Below, piece after piece: positions 1-5,055 of a stretch of 5,055 bases of DNA (position 1 is the stretch's first letter; every line of letters starts with the position of its first letter). Source of the DNA: Pseudomonadota bacterium. GTDB lineage: Bacteria; Pseudomonadota; Alphaproteobacteria; Rhizobiales; Hyphomicrobiaceae. The stretch covers positions 1 to 5,055 of the forward strand of contig JAEZBU010000144.1 in the NCBI GenBank assembly GCA_023426855.1, read 5' to 3'. Position numbers and translations under genes: made by a program. Under the pieces are notes generated by a model that saw only the letters and a program-made list of their open reading frames with translations, had not been told where the DNA came from and ran no database searches.

Positions 1-324
1 GCTGCCGATGGTGCGACAACCCTGGCGGCTCTGACGGCAACGTCGGTGCAGCGCGGTCTCGCCTGGCTGCCCGAGCCGCCGACGCTGTGGCTGGTGGGTG
101 GTGGCGGGCGCCGCAACAAGCACATCATGGAATTGCTGGCGTGGCATCTCGATGCGCCGATTGCGCCAGTGGAAGCCGTCGATCTCGATGGCGACAGTCT
201 GGAAGCGGAAGCGTGGGCTTATATCGCGGTGCGGACGCTGCGGGGTTTGCCGATCAGTTTTCCCGGTACGACCGGGGCACCGCAAGCGCTCAGCGGTGGC
301 ATCATCACGCGCGCTGGCGGATGA
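1..324 (+). CDS. anmK: Anhydro-N-acetylmuramic acid kinase, C-terminal part (5' end outside window)
   Basis: The reading frame is open from base 1 and ends at TGA 322-324, giving the last 107 residues of the protein. AnmK is cytoplasmic. It uses ATP to open the 1,6-anhydro ring of anhydro-MurNAc and phosphorylates it to MurNAc-6-phosphate during peptidoglycan recycling. The visible part carries recognisable family signatures: an AADGATTLAALTA stretch at the edge, then WLVGGGGRRN, DGDSLEAEAWAY, and RGLPISFPGTTGAP followed by a short SGG-containing tail. Family members are roughly 365-370 residues (general knowledge), so under a third is present. The internal GTG at 46 is not the start, because homologous sequence continues upstream of it. 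The gene converges on the hydrolase gene, with a strong stem-loop between them. Nothing links it functionally to the Fe-S genes downstream. No frameshift is seen in the visible part. Confidence 0.93.
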   Translation, partial: AADGATTLAALTATSVQRGLAWLPEPPTLWLVGGGGRRNKHIMELLAWHLDAPIAPVEAVDLDGDSLEAEAWAYIAVRTLRGLPISFPGTTGAPQALSGGIITRAGG

Positions 325-333
325 GCAGATGCG

Positions 334-365
334 GACTGTTGGCGCTGCGTGAAGCGCCAACAGTC
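334..365. terminator. Perfect 13-bp stem-loop between convergent genes, probable bidirectional terminator
   Basis: GACTGTTGGCGCT (334-346) is the exact reverse complement of AGCGCCAACAGTC (353-365), with a 6-base loop GCGTGA. It lies 9 bases after the anmK stop and 11 bases beyond the hydrolase stop on the opposite strand, so it can fold in both transcripts. There is no clear T-run on either strand. It may therefore act as a hairpin-only terminator or as a 3'-end stabiliser rather than a textbook intrinsic terminator. Confidence 0.75.
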
Positions 366-376
366 GCGTCGTGTGA

Positions 377-1051
377 TTACTTCTCTTCGCTCTTTTCGCG
401 CAGGATCTCGGCAAGCCGCGTATCGACGTAGCTGCCGACGCAATCCTTCAGGGCGAGCATGCGATCCTCGCCCTCGAAGAAGTGGTTAGCGCCCGGGATG
501 ATCTCGTGCGTCAGCTTGATGCCCTTCTGCACCTTGGTCTTCACCGCCAGTTCGGCGACCGAGGCGGACGGCACCACGCGATCCTTCTCGCCGTTGACCA
601 GCAGGCCGGACGACGGGCAGGGCGCCAGGAACGAGAAATCATACAGGTTGGCGGGCGGCGCGACGCACACGAAGGCATCGATTTCCGGCCGGCGCATCAG
701 AAGCTGCATGGCGATCCACGTGCCGAACGACACGCCCGCGATCCAACAGCTCTTGGATTCCGGCTTGGCAATCTGCAGCCAGTCGAGGGCGGACGCGGCG
801 TCGGACAGCTCGCCCGGGCCGTTGTCGAAGAAGCCCTGGCTGCGGCCGACACCGCGGAAGTTGAACCGCAGAACCGAGAAGCCGCGCTCCGCGAATGCGT
901 AGTAGAGATTGTAGACCACCTGATTGTTCATGGTCCCGCCGAACTGCGGGTGCGGATGCAGAATCAGGGCGATCGGGCTGTCACGCGCCGGTTCGTGGTG
1001 ATAACGGGCTTCGATACGGCCAGCAGGCCCATTGATAATCAGCTCGGGCAT
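377..1051 (-). CDS. Alpha/beta hydrolase (dienelactone-hydrolase-like, COG2945-type), substrate unknown
   Basis: This is a 224-residue single-domain cytoplasmic alpha/beta hydrolase with no signal peptide or membrane segment. The catalytic triad can be placed: nucleophile Ser108 in the elbow GVSFG, Asp157 in NGEKDRVVP, and His190 in GANHFFEG. The early HPHPQFGGTMNN segment (residues 32-43) is typical of this family and should contribute to the oxyanion hole. The FNFRGVGRSQG block (63-73) is also characteristic. The start is ATG at 1051, preceded by GAGG four bases upstream on the minus strand; the stop is TAA at 379-377. The gene is divergent from iscR and convergent with anmK, so it is probably monocistronic. 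The family is assigned by fold and motif; members are often labelled carboxylesterase or CocE-like, but true substrates are largely unknown. No physiological link to Fe-S assembly can be read from the sequence. Confidence 0.9.
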   Translation of the reverse strand: MPELIINGPAGRIEARYHHEPARDSPIALILHPHPQFGGTMNNQVVYNLYYAFAERGFSVLRFNFRGVGRSQGFFDNGPGELSDAASALDWLQIAKPESKSCWIAGVSFGTWIAMQLLMRRPEIDAFVCVAPPANLYDFSFLAPCPSSGLLVNGEKDRVVPSASVAELAVKTKVQKGIKLTHEIIPGANHFFEGEDRMLALKDCVGSYVDTRLAEILREKSEEK

Positions 1052-1167
1052 CTTTCCTCGAGGGTTGGCTGTTTTATTGAGCGTTCGGAAACACTGGGTG
1101 TGCAGGGCATTTCGAGCCCTTCCAAATCGCTCTGGCGAAATGATCGCGGCGAGCTATATAGGAAAAC

Positions 1168-1196
1168 TTGACTTCCGGGCTCGGAATTCCCATAGT
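1168..1196 (+). promoter_or_regulatory. Predicted sigma70-type promoter of the iscR-suf operon
   Basis: TTGACT (1168-1173) matches the -35 consensus at five of six bases. It is followed by a 17-base spacer and CATAGT (1191-1196), which matches TATAAT at four of six. Transcription would start near base 1203, giving a leader of about 157 bases before the GTG of iscR. The spacing and the position just ahead of the ICE-like palindrome support the call. The start site is predicted, not measured. Confidence 0.55.
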
Positions 1197-1205
1197 CTGG
1201 CCAGA

Positions 1206-1222
1206 ATTAGAACAGTTCGAAA
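1206..1222. promoter_or_regulatory. ICE-like (Irr-box) palindrome, probable iron-responsive operator of the suf operon
   Basis: The sequence ATTAGAA-CAG-TTCGAAA matches the iron control element TTTAGAA-N3-TTCTAAA at 12 of 14 defined positions. The two mismatches are the outermost left base and the fourth base of the right arm. In rhizobia this element is the binding site of Irr, a Fur-family regulator that responds to haem status (established knowledge). The box sits about 3-20 bases past the predicted start of transcription, where a bound protein would block or delay RNA polymerase, so repression under iron limitation is the expected outcome. Irr itself is not encoded in the window. Confidence 0.6.
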
Positions 1223-1227
1223 GTTGT

Positions 1228-1266
1228 GGACGCACGAGCCAGCAGGGTTTACTGCCAGCCGCGTCC
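1228..1266 (+). promoter_or_regulatory. Stem-loop in the 5' leader of the iscR-suf transcript
   Basis: GGACGC (1228-1233) pairs with GCGTCC (1261-1266). Inside, GCAG (1242-1245) pairs with CTGC (1252-1255) around a GGTTTA loop. The two helices are separated by an internal loop of 8 and 6 bases. It starts about 25 bases after the predicted transcription start and lies about 90 bases before the iscR start codon, so it does not cover the ribosome binding site. It matches no riboswitch class that I recognise, and a chance pairing in GC-rich DNA cannot be excluded. Confidence 0.35.
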
Positions 1267-1359
1267 TTCTAGCACGGTTGCGGGTAGCAATTGCAAGACC
1301 TGCCTGCGGTTGTCGTCTTTACGGGCGGCGCGTTTGGGCGGGATTGTTGGAGAGCATTG

Positions 1360-1818
1360 GTGGAGCTGAATACACGAGGTCGGTATGCGGTCATGGCTAT
1401 GGCCGATCTCGCGCAGCATGGCGGGGACGCGGCCGTGCCGTTGTCAGCGATCGCCGAGCGCCAGCACCTCTCGGTCGCCTATCTCGAACAGCTCTTCCTG
1501 AAATTGCGCCGCGCCGGTCTGGTGGAGAGCGCGCGGGGCCGCGCAGGTGGCTACAAGCTCGGCCGCCCGGCGTCCGACATCATGGTCGCAGAGATCATGA
1601 CGGCCGTTGACGAAGACACGCGCATGACGCGCTGCACGTCCGAAGGCGAAGCCGGTTGCTTCGGCGAAGGCAAGTGCCTGACACATAACCTGTGGCGCGC
1701 GCTGGGCGACAATATTCGCCTATTCTTGTCGAACATCAGCCTGCGCGAAGTGCTGGACGGGAGCCTGACGGCACGTCCGCAGCCGCTCGACAATCGCGTG
1801 GAAGCGCCAGCCGAATGA
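1360..1818 (+). CDS. iscR: IscR-type Rrf2 family transcriptional regulator with [2Fe-2S] ligands
   Basis: This is a 152-residue Rrf2-family winged helix-turn-helix regulator. The start is GTG 1360, with GGAGAG (1349-1354) five bases upstream; it gives the family-typical opening MELNTRGRYAVMAMADLA. An in-frame TTG at 1291 would add 23 residues with no family resemblance. Residues 1-65 form the DNA-binding domain, with YLEQLF (41-46) in the recognition helix and a GRAGGYKL wing (60-67). Glu43 and Gln44, which contact DNA in E. coli IscR, are kept; the position of E. coli Ser40 is Ala40. Cys92, Cys100, Cys106 and His109 correspond to the E. coli ligands Cys92, Cys98, Cys104 and His107, so it should bind a [2Fe-2S] cluster and report Fe-S supply. 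The first two cysteines are two residues farther apart than in E. coli. It is not RirA, whose N-terminus differs. It is the first gene of the operon and overlaps the desulfurase gene by ATGA, which suggests autoregulation and translational coupling. Confidence 0.92.
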   Translation: MELNTRGRYAVMAMADLAQHGGDAAVPLSAIAERQHLSVAYLEQLFLKLRRAGLVESARGRAGGYKLGRPASDIMVAEIMTAVDEDTRMTRCTSEGEAGCFGEGKCLTHNLWRALGDNIRLFLSNISLREVLDGSLTARPQPLDNRVEAPAE

Positions 1819-2945
1819 CTGCACAGCGGACATATCTCGATCACAACGCGACAGCGCCGTTGAGGCCCGAGGCGCGGTCGGCGATGCTGGCGGCGCTGGA
1901 CGTCGCGGGCAACCCGTCGTCGGTGCATGCGGAAGGTCGTCAGGCACGCTCGATCGTGGAGAACGCGCGCGAGCAGGTGGCCCGGCTGGTTGGCGCGCGG
2001 CCCTCGCAGGTGGTGTTCACCAGCGGTGCGACGGAAGCCAATGCGTGGCTGCTGCGAGCCGGGTGGGATGTGGTTTTTGCCTCCGGCATCGAGCACGATT
2101 CTGTCCTGGCCTCGATCCGAGCCGCCAATGCACGACTGGTCGATCTTCCGGTCGGTCGCGATGGTGTCGTTGCGGCTGGGGCTATCTCGGAGGCGCTCGA
2201 CGGTGCCGCGGATGGTCGGCGGCTCGTGACGTTGCAGCTTGCCAACAACGAGACCGGCGCGATCCAGCCAGTCGCCGAAGCCGCTGAACTGGCTCATGCG
2301 CATGATGTACTGTTCCATTGTGATGCGGTGCAAGGCGCGGGCAAGATCGCGATCGATTTCACTGCGCTCGGTGCGGACAGCATGAGCTTATCAGCGCACA
2401 AGATCGGCGGTCCGAAAGGTATTGGCGCGCTGGTACTTCGCGACGGCTTCGAGCCGACGCCGTTGATCGCTGGTGGCGGTCAGGAACGGCGGCGTCGGGC
2501 GGGCACGGAAAACGTCGCCGGTATTGCGGGTTTCGGCGCCGCAGCCGAGGCAGCGTTGCGCGATCTGGCTGATATGCCGCGTCTGGCGGGTCTGCGCGAC
2601 CGCCTGGAGCGCGAGGCTTTGGCCATGGTGCCGCAGGCCGTGGTGGTGGCACAAAACACGCCGCGCCTCGCCAATACGACGTGCATTGCCGCGCCGGGGA
2701 TGAGTGCGGAGACGATGGTGATCAAGCTCGATCTGGCAGGCGTGGCGGTGAGCGCCGGTGCGGCCTGCTCGTCGGGCAAGGTGGGTTCGAGCGCGGTGCT
2801 GGCGGCCATGGGGCTGTCGGAGCACATCGCGCGCAGTGCGATCCGGGTCAGCCTCGGCTGGTCAAGTGCGGATCGCGATGTGGACACGTTCCTCGCAGCA
2901 TGGACCGCGATTGCGGGCGCACAGCGCCCCGCAGCGGCGGCTTGA
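1815..2945 (+). CDS. iscS: Cysteine desulfurase, group I IscS/NifS-like
   Basis: This 376-residue PLP enzyme converts cysteine to alanine and carries the sulfur as a persulfide for Fe-S assembly. It opens YLDHNATAPLRPEA. Visible active-site residues are His94 (GIEHDS, stacks on PLP), Asp170 and Gln173 (HCDAVQ), the Schiff-base Lys196 (LSAHKIGGPKG), the catalytic Cys318 (SAGAACSSGK) and Arg344 for the substrate carboxylate. The long loop around Cys318 places it with IscS/NifS rather than SufS, which has a short loop and needs SufE. The ATG at 1815 lies within the iscR stop (ATGA), with only a weak GGAAG about ten bases upstream, so translation is probably coupled to iscR. The longer frame starting at 1692 lies inside iscR and is not used. 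In rhizobia the gene in this place is often called sufS2 or nifS-like; iscS is used here for the group. No IscU scaffold gene is present, so the acceptor is inferred to be SufB or a SufE/SufU-like carrier. The C-terminus is Ala-rich. Confidence 0.93.
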   Translation: MTAQRTYLDHNATAPLRPEARSAMLAALDVAGNPSSVHAEGRQARSIVENAREQVARLVGARPSQVVFTSGATEANAWLLRAGWDVVFASGIEHDSVLASIRAANARLVDLPVGRDGVVAAGAISEALDGAADGRRLVTLQLANNETGAIQPVAEAAELAHAHDVLFHCDAVQGAGKIAIDFTALGADSMSLSAHKIGGPKGIGALVLRDGFEPTPLIAGGGQERRRRAGTENVAGIAGFGAAAEAALRDLADMPRLAGLRDRLEREALAMVPQAVVVAQNTPRLANTTCIAAPGMSAETMVIKLDLAGVAVSAGAACSSGKVGSSAVLAAMGLSEHIARSAIRVSLGWSSADRDVDTFLAAWTAIAGAQRPAAAA

Positions 2946-2990
2946 GGACACAGGGATAAAGCGACGAGAAAGGATCGTCAGGAGAAGATC

Positions 2991-4460
<1,470 letters not shown>

Positions 4461-4503
4461 TGATCAGTCATGGACGTTTGCACGTGTTGGTAGCAAAATC
4501 GGC

Positions 4504-4529
4504 AATCCGTCCCGCGGTGGAGACGGATT
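4504..4529 (+). promoter_or_regulatory. Stem-loop in the sufB-small ORF spacer
   Basis: AATCCGTC (4504-4511) is the exact reverse complement of GACGGATT (4522-4529), giving an 8-bp stem with a 10-base loop that includes CCGCGG. It lies 43 bases after the sufB stop and ends 60 bases before the small ORF start. Only a short TTT follows, so it is unlikely to be a full terminator inside the operon. It could partly attenuate transcription, protect the sufB mRNA from decay, or mark an RNA processing point. Confidence 0.5.
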
Positions 4530-4542
4530 TCCGGGCGTATCG

Positions 4543-4567
4543 GACCTGAGGGACGAGAGCCCCGGTC
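4543..4567 (+). promoter_or_regulatory. Weaker imperfect stem-loop ahead of the small ORF ribosome binding site
   Basis: GACC-type and GGG/CCC pairings can form between 4543-4552 and 4560-4567 (GACC with GGTC, GGG with CCC), with a TGA bulge on one side. The fold ends 10 bases before the GGAGGA ribosome binding site of the 89-residue gene. It is short and bulged, so it may be chance. It is listed because it shares a 129-base spacer with a clearer 8-bp stem. Confidence 0.2.
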
Positions 4568-4589
4568 TCAAGTAGCTGGAGGAAACACG

Positions 4590-4859
4590 ATGACGATCGA
4601 TATTTCGCAGCTCGAGAAGGCATGGTTGAAGGCCGAGACTGCGGCGGATGAGGTCAAACACGAGGCCATGCGTGTGAAAGCGGAGCTTGAACAGCATGGG
4701 CGCGGTGAGAATGGCAACGATTACGGCAAGCTGATCGTGATCGTTGAGCAGCTTGAAGCGCGTCGGGAAGAAGCAGAGCGGACGGCGAGTGCCGCCTTTG
4801 ATCGCTTCTGGTCGGCGCAGGGTAAGGGCAATGGGAACTCCGGCTCCGCCTATATGTAA
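4590..4859 (+). CDS. Small helical protein of unknown function encoded between sufB and sufC
   Basis: I do not recognise a family for this 89-residue protein. Coding is supported by a strong GGAGGA site (4578-4583) six bases before the ATG, the same strand as the operon, a clean TAA stop, and a sensible composition. Residues 5-35 are rich in Ala, Glu, Lys and Leu and look like one amphipathic helix. Residues 36-44 form a Gly/Asn-rich turn, 46-77 look like a second helix (GKLIVIVEQLEARREEAERT), and 78-89 form a Gly/Ser/Asn-rich tail. This suggests a two-helix hairpin or short coiled coil. It is acidic (16 Asp/Glu against 12 Lys/Arg) and has no cysteine, signal peptide or membrane segment, so it is probably a cytoplasmic adaptor or partner rather than a metal or cluster carrier. 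Its position inside the suf operon suggests a link with the SufBCD complex, but that is inference only. The overlapping minus-strand frame is its shadow. Confidence 0.75.
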   Translation: MTIDISQLEKAWLKAETAADEVKHEAMRVKAELEQHGRGENGNDYGKLIVIVEQLEARREEAERTASAAFDRFWSAQGKGNGNSGSAYM

Positions 4860-4864
4860 GGCGG
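4846..4864 (+). promoter_or_regulatory. Stem-loop over the small ORF stop codon, upstream of sufC
   Basis: CCGCCT (4846-4851) pairs exactly with AGGCGG (4859-4864) around a 7-base loop that contains most of the TAA stop. It ends 27 bases before the sufC start. Ribosomes finishing the small ORF would melt it. It could therefore tie sufC expression to translation of the upstream gene, or mark an RNA processing site. With only six pairs, the case is suggestive. Confidence 0.35.
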
Positions 4865-4891
4865 CACGGGCTACATGCGAGTGAATTGGAA

Positions 4892-5055
4892 ATGCTTGAG
4901 ATAAAGAACCTACACGTCAAGATCGCCGACGAAGACACCATGATCCTCAAGGGTGTCGACCTCATCGTGCCTAAGGGTGAGGTGCACGCCATCATGGGTC
5001 CGAACGGCTCGGGCAAGTCCACGCTCGCCTACGTGCTCGCCGGACGCGACGACTA
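4892..5055 (+). CDS. sufC: SufC ATPase of the SufBCD complex, N-terminal part (runs off window)
   Basis: The first 54 codons of an ABC-type ATPase are present, starting at ATG 4892 with MLEIKNLHVKIA. The Walker A motif GPNGSGKST is at residues 36-44, preceded by GEVHAIM, the SufC-typical sequence before the P-loop. SufC hydrolyses ATP in the cytoplasm. In the SufBC2D complex this drives the conformational change needed for cluster assembly; it is not a membrane transporter. The upstream ATG 4875 and GTG 4881 are in another frame, so 4892 is the only sensible start. Its ribosome binding site is weak (a TTGGA at 4886-4890 directly before the codon), which suggests that translation depends on the upstream small gene 32 bases away. 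Walker B, the signature motif and the C-terminus lie beyond the window. SufD and SufS genes are expected downstream but cannot be seen. Confidence 0.95.
   Translation, partial: MLEIKNLHVKIADEDTMILKGVDLIVPKGEVHAIMGPNGSGKSTLAYVLAGRDD

Larger units (their letters stand above)
1052..1359. other. 308-bp divergent intergenic region between the hydrolase gene and iscR
   Basis: This gene-free stretch should hold promoters for both flanking genes. On the plus strand it contains the iscR promoter, the ICE-like operator and a leader stem-loop, each listed separately. For the minus-strand hydrolase the only -10-like sequence I see is the self-complementary TATATA at 1155-1160, about 104 bases before the ATG. 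No convincing -35 lies 16-18 bases upstream of it, so that promoter is uncertain. A small 5-bp hairpin, AGGGC 1104-1108 with GCCCT 1116-1120, could form in the hydrolase leader. No convincing small protein gene is visible here. Confidence 0.7.

Noticed and set aside
1104..1120. Small hairpin AGGGC/GCCCT in the hydrolase leader as a regulatory element
   Set aside because: Five base pairs in GC-rich DNA are expected by chance, and it is not placed at the ribosome binding site.
482..1171. 229-codon plus-strand open frame opposite the hydrolase gene
   Set aside because: The opposite strand encodes a complete catalytic triad in family context. This frame is a shadow, although it runs past the hydrolase start into the intergenic region.
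1291..1359. TTG at 1291 as the iscR start
   Set aside because: The 23 extra residues resemble no Rrf2 N-terminus. GTG 1360 has a good ribosome site and gives residue numbering that coincides with E. coli IscR at Glu43 and Cys92.
1032..1610. 192-codon plus-strand frame covering the regulatory region and part of iscR
   Set aside because: It overlaps iscR in another frame and has Arg/Ala-rich noise-like composition. Its start lies within the hydrolase gene, and no ribosome site supports it.
1692..1814. Upstream extension of the desulfurase to an ATG-like start at 1692
   Set aside because: The extra residues are iscR sequence read in another frame. The family N-terminus (YLDHNATAP) begins shortly after ATG 1815.
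1551..2333. 260-codon minus-strand open frame across iscR and the desulfurase gene
   Set aside because: It is antisense to two genes with clear family motifs, has Arg/Ser-rich shadow composition, and no recognisable domain.

Overview
The window is about 5 kb of high-GC DNA (my estimate is around 60%) that reads as the chromosome of an alphaproteobacterium. The likely home is Hyphomicrobiales, near Bradyrhizobium, Rhodopseudomonas, Nitrobacter or Afipia. The evidence is the gene order iscR, cysteine desulfurase, sufB, small ORF, sufC, the protein sequences themselves, and an Irr/ICE-like iron-control element in front of the operon. The genus is an inference; no rRNA or other taxonomic marker is present.

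Layout. Bases 1-324 hold the 3' end of a plus-strand gene for anhydro-N-acetylmuramic acid kinase (anmK), which begins upstream of the window. A strong 13-bp stem-loop (334-365) separates it from a convergent minus-strand gene (377-1051) for a 224-residue alpha/beta hydrolase. Bases 1052-1359 form a 308-bp divergent regulatory region. It holds a sigma70-type promoter (TTGACT, 17 bp, CATAGT), an Irr/ICE-like palindrome just past the predicted start of transcription, and a leader stem-loop. The plus-strand operon follows: an IscR-type Rrf2 regulator (GTG start at 1360), a group I IscS/NifS-like cysteine desulfurase overlapping it by ATGA, sufB, an unrecognised 89-residue helical protein, and the first 54 codons of sufC, which runs off the end.

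How the genes work together. The desulfurase takes sulfur from cysteine. SufB, with SufC and presumably a SufD encoded beyond the window, forms the scaffold and ATPase complex on which Fe-S clusters are built. The IscR-like protein keeps all four [2Fe-2S] ligand residues and could sense cluster status. The ICE-like box suggests that iron and haem status, through Irr, is layered on top. anmK (cell-wall recycling) and the hydrolase are neighbours with no evident link to Fe-S biogenesis.

Most of the window is a known type of locus. The least explained items are the 89-residue protein between sufB and sufC, the three potential RNA hairpins around it, and the stacked iron and Fe-S control elements upstream of iscR. 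I see no mobile elements, CRISPR arrays, tRNAs or rRNAs.
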